Assembly (NCBI RefSeq): GCF_038150125.1
Contig: NZ_JBBVMF010000012.1
Location: forward strand, 1 to 64,000
Source of the DNA: SW132 sp038150125
GTDB taxonomy: Bacteria > Bacteroidota > Rhodothermia > Balneolales > Balneolaceae
Direction of reading: 5' to 3'
Length of the DNA: 64,000 bases
Positions 53,362-61,816 of this stretch are shown here, in pieces (within the stretch, counting starts at the first letter, position 1; each line of letters starts with the position of its first letter). The notes beneath the pieces are model-generated. The model was given only the letters and a program-made list of their open reading frames with translations, made no database searches and was not told the DNA's origin. The translations under genes were made by a program, and so were the position numbers.

Positions 53362-55641
53362 ATGTTTAGAACAACCTTTCTCTCTCTGGTCATCTGTATC
53401 ATATCCGTTCCGGTGATAGGTCAGTCAATCTCGGGCACTGTCACAGATGAGAAAGGTAACCCGCTTGGCGATGTGCATGTCCGGATAACGGACTCTGGCA
53501 TAACGACGATTACAGGGAATGATGGTTCATTTTCTCTTCTTATTGAAAGCCTTCGAAAAAATGAAATAATTCTTACGGTGTCAAGAGTTGGGTACAGGCC
53601 TGTACGGATGACACTATCACGGCAGGAAATTGGAGATGGAGGGATCATTGAGATTCAGATGAAGCCCACTATTTATGAATCCGAGACGATGGTGGTTACC
53701 GCCACGCGGACGCTGAGAGATGTTGAGGATGTAAGTATTCCGGTGAGTGTGGTGTCCGGGGAGGAGATCAATCGGTCGGGCAGCATGCGGCTGAGTGATA
53801 TTCTCAGCGAACAGACCGGCATGCAGATCGTCAATGATCACGGTACGGGCATCCAGATGCAGGGTTTTGATCCTGATTACACGCTCATTATGATTGACGG
53901 AAATCCCGTCATTGGCCGAACAACCGGAACTCTTGATCTTACCCGAATCTCGGTCCGTGATGTGCAACAGATAGAAATCGTAAAAGGCCCGTCATCAGCA
54001 CTTTGGGGCAGCGATGCACTTGCTGGCGTCATCAACATTATTACAAAAAAGAGCTCAGAACCGGTATCCGGCGGACTCACAACGCGATATGGTGAAAATA
54101 ACACGCTCGATCTCAACGGCAGCCTTTCGCTAAACAGGGCGGGATGGAACAACGATGTTTCCATCAACCGAAACAGTTCCGGCGGATATTCACTCAATCC
54201 GGAATCAGTATCTCAGACTGTTCCAAAGTTTGAAAACTACACGCTGCGATACAACACATCCTACTCATTCTCTGATCGTCTTGAATTTAAAGCCGGCATC
54301 CGGTATTTCCATGAATCTCAGCAGAGCCGAAGCTCAATTGAGAACGAGGACGAAGCGATTCAACTATTGCGAGGTGATGCGAACCGGCAGGATTTTATCG
54401 CCACACCATCTGTTTCATTCACGCCGCTGAGTCGCCTGAATCTTGAACTTGAATGGATGAGCAGTTTTTACGAGACAGAATCGGAACTTCGGTTTAGCGA
54501 ATCAGGTGAAATGTATGATGAAACGCAGTTCAGCCAGTATTACAACAAACCAGAGCTGCAGGCTGGCTACCGGTGGAATAACACCCATCACTCCATGCTC
54601 GGTACTGGCGCTATTTTTGAGCGGCTTGATGCAGACCGTTATCCGAGTCAGCCTAAATTCACCACTCAGTTTATGTTTGCCCAGCACAGCTACACGCCTG
54701 TTCAGGAACTTGAACTAACCGGTGGTCTCCGGTTTGATTCTCACAGCGAATATAGTTCCCAATGGAGCCCTAAACTATCGGCACGATATAAAGCCACCGA
54801 TTGGATCCAGTTTCGCGCATCGGCAGGCCGGGGATTTAAAGCTCCTGAGTTCCGCCAGCTCTTTCTTGATTTCACCAACTCAACCGCAGGCTACAGCGTG
54901 TTTGGCCAAAGTACCGCTGTCGAGGGAATTCGCCGGCTACAGGATGAGGGAAACATTGCTCAGATTCTGGTACCTGTCGAGAATTTAGATCAAATACGGG
55001 CCGAATCATCCTGGGCGGTTAACGCTGGGTTTGATATTGATCCGACCTCAAACGTCAGAATCAGGGTAAATCTGTTTCAAAACAATGTCAGTGATTTGAT
55101 TGAGGCGGCACCCATCGCCCGGAAAACCAATGGGCAATCTGTGTTTACCTATTTCAATGTTGATGAAGTGTTTACGCGTGGACTTGAATCTGAAGTTCGC
55201 GTAAGAATTACGGATCAAATCTGGGGCTCACTCGGATATCAGCTGCTGGATGCAAGGCGGAAAATTGTTGAAGACCGGACCGTTCAGGATGATCAGGGTG
55301 AAATCGTTGAGCGAACCGATATCAGCTATGAGCCAATGTTTAACCGGTCTCGCCACTCAGGTAATGTGAAACTTTTTTACGAGTCAGGAAACGGATGGGG
55401 AGCAAACGTGCGAGGATCGCTCAGAGGGCGGTACGGCTTGTTCGATTCCAATGGCAATGAGTTTGTAGATGATGGGGAATGTGTACCGGGCCACACTGTC
55501 TGGAATGCCGCCGTTTTCAAAGAGCTGTTTGGCAACCTGACAATTCAGGCCGGAGCGGATAACCTTTTCAACTACCGGGACATCAATCAACCTTACCTCG
55601 CGGGTCGTCTGTGGTATGGCCAGGTAACAATGAACTTTTAA
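53362..55641 (+). CDS. TonB-dependent outer-membrane receptor (HmuR/BtuB-like)
   Basis: A 759-residue receptor. It has a signal peptide (MFRTTFLSLVICIISVPVIGQ), a carboxypeptidase-regulatory-like domain (~22-110; GTVTDEKGNPLGDVHVRI), and a plug (~115-225) with ETMVVTATRT (TonB-box-like), IEIVKGPSSALWGSDALAGV and INIITKK. A 22-strand barrel follows to the closing GQVTMNF. SALWGSDALAGVIN is typical of haem, siderophore and cobalamin receptors. The HmuY-type lipoprotein gene 73 bp downstream points to haem or a related tetrapyrrole as ligand. A 19-bp dyad lies upstream. Confidence 0.88.
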   Translation: MFRTTFLSLVICIISVPVIGQSISGTVTDEKGNPLGDVHVRITDSGITTITGNDGSFSLLIESLRKNEIILTVSRVGYRPVRMTLSRQEIGDGGIIEIQMKPTIYESETMVVTATRTLRDVEDVSIPVSVVSGEEINRSGSMRLSDILSEQTGMQIVNDHGTGIQMQGFDPDYTLIMIDGNPVIGRTTGTLDLTRISVRDVQQIEIVKGPSSALWGSDALAGVINIITKKSSEPVSGGLTTRYGENNTLDLNGSLSLNRAGWNNDVSINRNSSGGYSLNPESVSQTVPKFENYTLRYNTSYSFSDRLEFKAGIRYFHESQQSRSSIENEDEAIQLLRGDANRQDFIATPSVSFTPLSRLNLELEWMSSFYETESELRFSESGEMYDETQFSQYYNKPELQAGYRWNNTHHSMLGTGAIFERLDADRYPSQPKFTTQFMFAQHSYTPVQELELTGGLRFDSHSEYSSQWSPKLSARYKATDWIQFRASAGRGFKAPEFRQLFLDFTNSTAGYSVFGQSTAVEGIRRLQDEGNIAQILVPVENLDQIRAESSWAVNAGFDIDPTSNVRIRVNLFQNNVSDLIEAAPIARKTNGQSVFTYFNVDEVFTRGLESEVRVRITDQIWGSLGYQLLDARRKIVEDRTVQDDQGEIVERTDISYEPMFNRSRHSGNVKLFYESGNGWGANVRGSLRGRYGLFDSNGNEFVDDGECVPGHTVWNAAVFKELFGNLTIQAGADNLFNYRDINQPYLAGRLWYGQVTMNF

Positions 55642-55714
55642 CAAACCAATCCAATCCGCGGTTAATCGGAAATCAATTAAATAAAACCAACAATAAAAAA
55701 CACAATTTATAACA

Positions 55715-56362
55715 ATGCTTCAAAGAAATATACTTTTAACGCTATCTATATCAGTACTTGTTCTCTTCTCTGCCTGCAGCGACAGCATGACAGGAGCCGA
55801 GGAGGAGCCGGTGTCTGAGATCGACATTCAAACCGTAGAAAATCTTCATGCCCCATCAGACAGAAATAACCCTGATGCACTGCCGTATGTTTACTTCAGC
55901 CTGAAATCATGTGAAACGGTTGATGCAAGCGAAGTCAATACCGAGAACTGGGATATCGCATTCCGGGGAACATCCATCCTCGTAAATTCCGGTACGAGCG
56001 GTCCAGGTGAGGCCGGCGCCATCATGTTAGATGTGGCGTTCGACAATGTGGAAATAGCTCCAGCTGATGGGTACAGCATTGACAGCGACCAAGAACCGGC
56101 GATTACCGGAAGTGGTGGATGGTACACCTACACGGGTAATGGTAGTCCAGCGCATGCCGTCATCGCTCAGGATGATGTGACGATCATTCTTAAAACCGCA
56201 GATGGCAACCACTATGCAAAGATGCACATCATGAGCTATTACGAAGATAACCCGGACACCAGCACGGATGAGTTCGCCAATTTCCAAACGCGTCCCGACA
56301 GCCAGCATTACACGTTTAAGTACTCGCTGCAACAAACAGAAGGGCTGAGAGAGCTGAAATAA
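55715..56362 (+). CDS. hmuY: HmuY-family haem-binding lipoprotein
   Basis: A 215-residue surface lipoprotein (MLQRNILLTLSISVLVLFSAC, Cys ~21). It shows the HmuY pattern: YVYFSLKSCETVDASEVNTENWDIAF (beta start with the W-D-I-A-F phrase), GPGEAGAIMLDVAFDNV, GGWYTYTGNG, VTIILKTADGNHYAKMHI and YTFKYSLQQ. HmuY proteins take haem from host or environment proteins and pass it to the partner receptor encoded upstream. A terminator-like hairpin follows, so chelatase expression may be lower or separately controlled. Confidence 0.8.
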   Translation: MLQRNILLTLSISVLVLFSACSDSMTGAEEEPVSEIDIQTVENLHAPSDRNNPDALPYVYFSLKSCETVDASEVNTENWDIAFRGTSILVNSGTSGPGEAGAIMLDVAFDNVEIAPADGYSIDSDQEPAITGSGGWYTYTGNGSPAHAVIAQDDVTIILKTADGNHYAKMHIMSYYEDNPDTSTDEFANFQTRPDSQHYTFKYSLQQTEGLRELK

Positions 56363-56373
56363 TTGAAAGAACA

Positions 56374-56449
56374 GTCGCGAGGCGACGGCCATTGCCCGCG
56401 ACAGCCTCTTGGTTGACGTGCCTCCGGAAGGGGGCACGCTTCTTTTTTT
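56374..56449 (+). terminator. Terminator with upstream alternative stems between hmuY and the chelatase gene
   Basis: The terminator is CGTGCCTCC-GGAA-GGGGGCACG (56417-56438) followed by CTTCTTTTTTT. Before it, GTCGCG can pair with CGCGAC (56374/56397), GTCGC with GCGAC, and GAGGC with GCCTC (56380/56404). Mutually exclusive stems like these could make an attenuator. No known riboswitch was recognised. Confidence 0.55.
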
Positions 56450-56504
56450 ACCAACCATCATGCCACAATCCTTAAAATTTTTAACTCTAAACGTAACCCC
56501 AATC

Positions 56505-58205
56505 ATGAAAAAAGTTATCAATAGCTGCTTATTGAGCATGAGCGTCCTGCTCTTTGCGATCAGTGTATCGGCCCAGCAAAGCAATACCGGTTTTCTCGTC
56601 ATTGCCCCGGACCGCGGGTTTATGGGCAACCAGGAAGTTCGGGATATTCACACCACATTTAGTGACGAATATCTGTCGAGTCTGGCATTTATTACAAGTG
56701 AAGAGACCGATCGATTCCTGAATGAAGGAATTGAGAAACTGACCGAAAATCGAGTGAGCGAGATTGTCGTGATTCCTCTCTTTCTCTCCGGCTATCATCC
56801 ATTGTACAAACTTGCTGAAGAACGCCTGACAAATGCAAGGCTGACTGATTTGCCATTGGAGATAACCGAAACAATGAGTCAAAGCTATCTGACGGCCGAA
56901 ATTCTGGTTGATAGAATTGCCGAACTGAGCGAAAATCCAACAGAAGAGTCGCTCGTAGTCGTGGCAACCGGCGCATCGAACCAGGATGAAATGGATGGCA
57001 TTACAGCTGATGTGGAAAAGCTGCTGCATATGAATCACGGTTTTTTTGACTTCAATAGTGAAACGGTGATCGTTTTTGATGATGGCGGCGGACGATCGGA
57101 AGCATCACAGGAAAGGCTAAGTGAGAAGCTGACATCAATCCAGGAAGAGGGACAAAAGCCACTGGTGGTTACGTTCGATCTCACACCAAAACTGGATGGG
57201 ATGATGGCGTTTGGATCATGGATCCGGCCGCTCATCAGAAATCACGGTGCACTTTATAATGGAAATGACATCACGCCACATGAAAACGTGGGGCTATGGC
57301 TGGCAAAACAGGCAAACAGCTATCTGCCGGTCACAAAAGAAAATCTCGGCGTGATCTTTATGCCGCACGGATCCAACTACAATTGGAACCGCACGATGAT
57401 GGATGCTATCGACGAGCTGCATGAAGAGTACATGATTGAACATGCGTTCAGTATGGGCGATGCCACGCTCGTTGATCGTGCTGTTGAAAAACTGGAGGCG
57501 AGGGGTGCGACGGCTATCACGGTGCTCAGAATCTTTTCTCTCGAATCGAGCTTCAAAATTTCCGTCGAGTATACGCTGGGCCTGCGTGACCAGGTGGGGC
57601 ATGGCGGCATGATGCATATGATGAGCGGCCCTCCGCAGCGGGTGGTCAGCAGCAGCGAATTCTATACGACCGGTGGTCTTGAAGACTCTCCGCTTTTTGC
57701 TGAAGCACTCTTAGACCGGGCAATCGGACTGAGCGAAAATCCCGAAGATGAAACGATAATACTTGTCGGCCACGGCACGCGTACAGAAGAAGGGAACAAC
57801 CGCTGGATGAACAATCTTGAAACGATTACCGCTCATATGGAGAAAACAGCGGACGAGATGGGCTACAACTTCAGAGACTTTAAATTTGAAAACTGGCGCG
57901 AGGACTGGCCCGATTTACGGGACAAACATATCAACAATGTTCGTGAGATGGTCAAAATAGCCTCGGAAGATGGTGGCACAGCCATTGTGGTGCCTGCAAG
58001 AACAACAAAAGGCGGCCATGCACAGCGATGGCTTTCCGACCTTGACTTTAAGCACGACGGTGAGGGATTTGCTCCGCATCCGCTGTTTGTAGAGTGGGTG
58101 GAAGGATTAATTCAGGAATCACTGAATCATTTTAACGCGGATAATGATATCTCCTCGGAAATGTCTGAACAATCCGTTGAAAATGTCGGTTACCACAGTC
58201 ACTGA
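56505..58205 (+). CDS. Exported protein with three CbiX-like chelatase domains
   Basis: I start at ATG 56505 (MKKVINSCLLSMSVLLFAI, cleaved near VSAQ). The ORF extends upstream through the terminator and is not needed. The 566-residue product has three repeated domains of the CbiX/sirohydrochlorin-chelatase type: domain 1 LVIAPDRGFMGNQ (histidine replaced), domain 2 VIFMPHGSNYNWNRT (HGS present) and domain 3 IILVGHGTRTEEGN (HGT present). Each has the VSEIVVIPLFLSG-type or TAIVVPARTTKGGH second motif. CbiX enzymes insert metal into tetrapyrroles in the cytoplasm. Here the protein is exported beside a haem receptor, so periplasmic metal removal or insertion is the natural guess. Confidence 0.75.
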   Translation: MKKVINSCLLSMSVLLFAISVSAQQSNTGFLVIAPDRGFMGNQEVRDIHTTFSDEYLSSLAFITSEETDRFLNEGIEKLTENRVSEIVVIPLFLSGYHPLYKLAEERLTNARLTDLPLEITETMSQSYLTAEILVDRIAELSENPTEESLVVVATGASNQDEMDGITADVEKLLHMNHGFFDFNSETVIVFDDGGGRSEASQERLSEKLTSIQEEGQKPLVVTFDLTPKLDGMMAFGSWIRPLIRNHGALYNGNDITPHENVGLWLAKQANSYLPVTKENLGVIFMPHGSNYNWNRTMMDAIDELHEEYMIEHAFSMGDATLVDRAVEKLEARGATAITVLRIFSLESSFKISVEYTLGLRDQVGHGGMMHMMSGPPQRVVSSSEFYTTGGLEDSPLFAEALLDRAIGLSENPEDETIILVGHGTRTEEGNNRWMNNLETITAHMEKTADEMGYNFRDFKFENWREDWPDLRDKHINNVREMVKIASEDGGTAIVVPARTTKGGHAQRWLSDLDFKHDGEGFAPHPLFVEWVEGLIQESLNHFNADNDISSEMSEQSVENVGYHSH

Positions 58206-58286
58206 TTAAGACATTTGGCAAAAGAAAAATTGAGAGCTTTGTAGAAACGGACTGAATTTATTACAGTACTGTTTCTCAAAGCTACT

Positions 58287-58306
58287 CAGTTTAATGATTT
58301 AAACTG
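58287..58306. promoter_or_regulatory. 8-bp inverted repeat upstream of the haem lipoprotein gene
   Basis: CAGTTTAA and TTAAACTG separated by TGAT, in the 247-bp gap after the chelatase gene. No T-run follows. It may be an operator for the c-type haem lipoprotein gene. Confidence 0.3.
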
Positions 58307-58452
58307 ATGTATAAGATGCATCTCGAATATGTAATTAATTTAGGGATAAAGCCCGGGGAGTAAGTTATCCATAAATTTCGGGCTGAACTCTGATATATTT
58401 ATGTTAAATAAATGACTTCAATTGGCTGAGACTCATAAACTGATTACAAAAA

Positions 58453-58962
58453 ATGAAGACTATGCAAAACAAGACCGTGTTCTTTTCAACTCTCTTGATC
58501 ACACTACTCATCTTTATAGGGTTGGCTTGCACTTCTGATCGCAATTCAGGCTCTCAAGAAAACATAGAAAGTACCCAAATAGAGGTTGAAGAGATTCCAC
58601 TGATTTACCACATGAGTTTTATCAGTCGCTATACTCAGAAGCTCTATTTTGCCGGGGAAGCTGATAATTGGGAGCTGGCCGATATATACAGGCATGAGAT
58701 AGAGGAAATTTCAGCTGACATCGTTTCAAGAGGGGAGACGCATGATGGCATTAATATCAGTGAGTTGATGGAGTCGATGCTGCTTCCGCAAATTGAGCAG
58801 CTGGAAGAGGCAATCGATAGCGGAGACCGGGAGATGTTTATGGATCGATACAGTGTGATGATTCAATCGTGCAACAACTGTCATGATGCATCGGATTACG
58901 GAGCAGTGAAAGTCAAAGTACCGGATGTGAATCCGTATGCTCAGGATTTTAGCGTAGAGTAA
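58453..58962 (+). CDS. c-type haem lipoprotein
   Basis: A 169-residue lipoprotein (signal QNKTVFFSTLLITLLIFIGLAC, lipidated Cys ~26). The middle is helical (YHMSFISRYTQKLYFAGEA; YRHEIEEISADIVS), as in four-helix c-type cytochromes. One haem-binding motif CNNCH is near residue 139 (MIQSCNNCHDASDYG). It is the last gene of the receptor/HmuY/chelatase stretch on the same strand and could carry electrons or haem at the envelope. Link to the chelatase is only positional. Confidence 0.7.
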   Translation: MKTMQNKTVFFSTLLITLLIFIGLACTSDRNSGSQENIESTQIEVEEIPLIYHMSFISRYTQKLYFAGEADNWELADIYRHEIEEISADIVSRGETHDGINISELMESMLLPQIEQLEEAIDSGDREMFMDRYSVMIQSCNNCHDASDYGAVKVKVPDVNPYAQDFSVE

Positions 58963-59135
58963 GAAAACTGAATTTTGTAATGGACTATCAGCTTTAAATT
59001 CATATTCTGAGAAACGAATGTCCAATAACATATAAATGCAGACGTTAAACTCATCAAATTGGATGCCTTTACTTTATACGATTTACAAAGAAAAGTCGTA
59101 TTTTGACAGGCTAATCGCGATAAAAGATTTCTACT

Positions 59136-60272
59136 ATGAGTTCTAAAGGACGTGTTCTTGTGGCCATGAGCGGCGGAGTTGATTCATCCGTTGCCGCTGT
59201 AATGCTGCATGAGCAAGGATATGAAGTGATCGGAATAACCATGAAAACCTGGGATTACCACCGAAGTGGCGGTAATAACGGAAAAGAAACGGGATGCTGT
59301 ACCGTCGAGTCGATGAACGACGCGCGGCATATCGCGGTCAAATACGGATTTAAGCACTTTATTGTTGATATCCGCGACGAGTTTGGCGATTGGGTCATCG
59401 ACCGGTTTGTAGATGAGTACACCAGCGGACGCACACCAAATCCGTGTGTGCTCTGCAATACGCATATCAAATGGGCGGCGCTCCTCCGCCGGGCTGATAA
59501 TCTTGGCTGCGGCTATATTGCAACCGGACACTACGCGAATGTCCGCGAAGAAAATGGACGCTATGTCATCAGCAAGGGAAAGGACCATGACAAAGATCAG
59601 TCGTACGCGCTCTGGGGTGTCCAGCAAAAGCATCTCGAGCGAACCATCTTTCCGCTTGGCAGTTATCGTAAGAAAGAAATCCGCCAAATCGCGGAAGATT
59701 TTGGTCTGCTAAACGTTGCCAACAAACCCGATTCCTACGAGATCTGCTTTATCCCGGATAACAACTATCACCGATTTTTGAATGATCGCGTAGACGGACT
59801 TGAGGAGCGTGTAGCCGGCGGCAATTTTGTGGATAAATACGGTAAAATTGTTGGCAAGCATAAAGGCTATCCTTATTACACCATCGGCCAGCGGCGCGGT
59901 CTCGACATCGCCCTCGGTTACCCGGTGTATGTTACCAATATTGATCCGGTCAATAACGTGATTACAATTGGTGAAAAGGAAGATCTTATCAGTACCACTT
60001 GCAAAGCCAAAGAGCTGAATCTTGTAAAATATGATGAAATTCCAGACGGCTCTATGGATGTCGTGGGAAAAATACGATACAATGATGCCGGTGCATCTGG
60101 AACGATTACGCAGATTTCCGAGGATGAAATAAAAGTGAATTTCCCTGCCGGTCGCGAAGCTATCACACCGGGACAGGCAATCGTATGCTACGAAGGTGAT
60201 GATGTGGTAGCAGGCGGATGGATTCACAAAGTTAATATTGAAATAGATGAAAAAGAGTCGGTCCCGGCCTGA
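59136..60272 (+). CDS. mnmA: tRNA-specific 2-thiouridylase
   Basis: A 378-residue MnmA, adding sulfur at U34 of tRNA. The ATP motif is MSGGVDSSVAAVML (~11-24), the catalytic nucleophile Cys104 in TPNPCVLCN, and the persulfide cysteine Cys204 in SYEICFIP. TGHYA and FPLGSYRKKEIR are also conserved. Its product is the substrate for the MnmH selenation enzyme encoded at 41.7 kb. The gene appears monocistronic or heads the next set. Confidence 0.95.
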   Translation: MSSKGRVLVAMSGGVDSSVAAVMLHEQGYEVIGITMKTWDYHRSGGNNGKETGCCTVESMNDARHIAVKYGFKHFIVDIRDEFGDWVIDRFVDEYTSGRTPNPCVLCNTHIKWAALLRRADNLGCGYIATGHYANVREENGRYVISKGKDHDKDQSYALWGVQQKHLERTIFPLGSYRKKEIRQIAEDFGLLNVANKPDSYEICFIPDNNYHRFLNDRVDGLEERVAGGNFVDKYGKIVGKHKGYPYYTIGQRRGLDIALGYPVYVTNIDPVNNVITIGEKEDLISTTCKAKELNLVKYDEIPDGSMDVVGKIRYNDAGASGTITQISEDEIKVNFPAGREAITPGQAIVCYEGDDVVAGGWIHKVNIEIDEKESVPA

Positions 60273-60329
60273 AACATTTCAATTCTTAACAAGTCTAATT
60301 CTGTGTACTCCAAACACAAACATATATTT

Positions 60330-61079
60330 ATGAAACGTCTCTATATCCTGATTTTTCTACTTTTTGGTCTTGCGGCATCACCTGCATACTCACAGTTCGA
60401 AGGAGAAATATTGTTCAATCTCGAGCAGTATCAACCCAACCGGACGGAGAGCTCTCAGTTTAAATTGACCGCCCTTAATAACCGGATATTTATTTCATCT
60501 CAAAAAGATGTAGATGTTGTAACCGGTCTTAAATCTAATGGCTTACTTGTGAGGAATGATCTGCAGGATTTTGTCTTTAATACGGGAGAAAATCAGGCTC
60601 TGAAGGTGTCAAAATCTGATCTTGACGGTTTGATGAATATGATCGAGCGATTTTCGGGCTCATCAAGTAAAAGCAATAATGAGCAGTTAGATTGGAAAAA
60701 TCGCATTATTGAAACCGATAATGTGAAACAACACCTGGGTTATGATGTGCAGGAGTTCAGGTTGCTGGGTGAAAATATCAATCAGTATGTGTCTATCTGG
60801 CTCACGCAGGATATTAAAGTTATTTGGGGGCTCATGACTGATGTCTGGAACAGGGCCGGAAACCGGTTTATTGATTCCGAATTTCCAATTGAACTCATCA
60901 TGAATTCCAACAGTTTTCCTATGCTCGTAGAAGTATTCGATAATGGTCAGCTGGTGGCAAAGTTTGAATCATTAAAAGTGGAAACAAATAACTTTGACCG
61001 GTCTGTTGTGGAACTTTCAGAACAGAAACGGCTTGTTGGCCTCACAGAGTTAATGATGAATATGTTTCGCCAACAATAA
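60330..61079 (+). CDS. Exported protein, DUF4412-like
   Basis: I start at ATG 60330 (MKRLYILIFLLFGLAASPAYSQ), which gives a standard signal peptide. A GTG at 60303 would add nine residues. The mature ~228 residues look like a DUF4412-type beta-rich domain: FEGEILFNLEQYQPNRTES, NNRIFISSQKDVDV, VKQHLGYDVQEFRLLGENINQYVSIWLTQD (short pieces only). These are common periplasmic proteins in Bacteroidota of unknown role. It is 5 bp upstream of the nucleotidase-half lipoprotein, so probably one operon. Confidence 0.55.
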   Translation: MKRLYILIFLLFGLAASPAYSQFEGEILFNLEQYQPNRTESSQFKLTALNNRIFISSQKDVDVVTGLKSNGLLVRNDLQDFVFNTGENQALKVSKSDLDGLMNMIERFSGSSSKSNNEQLDWKNRIIETDNVKQHLGYDVQEFRLLGENINQYVSIWLTQDIKVIWGLMTDVWNRAGNRFIDSEFPIELIMNSNSFPMLVEVFDNGQLVAKFESLKVETNNFDRSVVELSEQKRLVGLTELMMNMFRQQ

Positions 61080-61084
61080 GGCAC

Positions 61085-61816
61085 ATGCTACGATACCTGA
61101 TTTTAGGATGGATACTTCTGATGGTGGCTGCATGCGGCACTCCGGAAAAAGCGGTAATTGATGATGCCGATGCTCCTCCGGCTTTAACCCTTGAGCAGCA
61201 CGCCGCCGCTGAAGATTCAATCATTGCTGCGATGCTTAACAGTTACCGGGGCAGTTACAATGAGATAATGGGTGTGAAAATTGCAGAAGTTGCCCGGCCT
61301 ATTTCATTTGGAAAACCAGAAAGCCCGCTTGGTAATCTTGTGGCAGATGCTCTTCGAAACAGGGCCTCCCGGGAAACCCGTTCGTTTGTAAATCTGGCGA
61401 TGATTGGTGAGAGTTCATTTCGGTTAAACTTAGATGAAGGAAAGTTAACCCGTGGGGATGTACTGGAATTTATGCCTTACGATAACTCTCTGGTTCTTTT
61501 AAAATTAAAAGGTGAAAGCGTCTATAGCCTCAGCCAGGAGATAGCAGGACGTGGCGGGGTGCCGGTCAGCGGCCTGCGGTTCAGACTTGAAGGAAAAACA
61601 GCCAGGGATGTTCTTGTGAATTCAGGTATCATTGATCCTGAACAACATTATTGGCTGGCTACAAGCAGCTGGATTGCCGACGGGGGAGAGGATTTCATGG
61701 CCCTGCAAAAGCCTGTGGAGCGTGTAGAGCTGCCGCTGTCAATCAGGGATCTGTACATCGATTATTTTAGGAATCAGCGCATGATAGCACCGGAAACTGA
61801 CGGGAGAATTCGCTGA
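61085..61816 (+). CDS. Lipoprotein matching the 5'-nucleotidase C-terminal domain
   Basis: A 243-residue lipoprotein (MLRYLILGWILLMVAAC, Cys ~17). Residues ~60-240 match the UshA-type C-terminal domain that binds the nucleoside: PLGNLVADALRNRA (~80), the segment with GDVLEFMPYDNSLVLLKLKG, and ATSSWIADGGEDFMAL. It lacks the metallophosphatase half. It overlaps the next gene by one base (TGATG), and that gene encodes the missing half, so the two likely work together. The order is reversed compared with the fused UshA-type enzymes. Confidence 0.8.
   Translation: MLRYLILGWILLMVAACGTPEKAVIDDADAPPALTLEQHAAAEDSIIAAMLNSYRGSYNEIMGVKIAEVARPISFGKPESPLGNLVADALRNRASRETRSFVNLAMIGESSFRLNLDEGKLTRGDVLEFMPYDNSLVLLKLKGESVYSLSQEIAGRGGVPVSGLRFRLEGKTARDVLVNSGIIDPEQHYWLATSSWIADGGEDFMALQKPVERVELPLSIRDLYIDYFRNQRMIAPETDGRIR

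Noticed and set aside
55642..55714. Promoter or terminator between receptor and hmuY
   Set aside because: No hairpin with T-run and no clear promoter was found, so the two are taken as one transcript.
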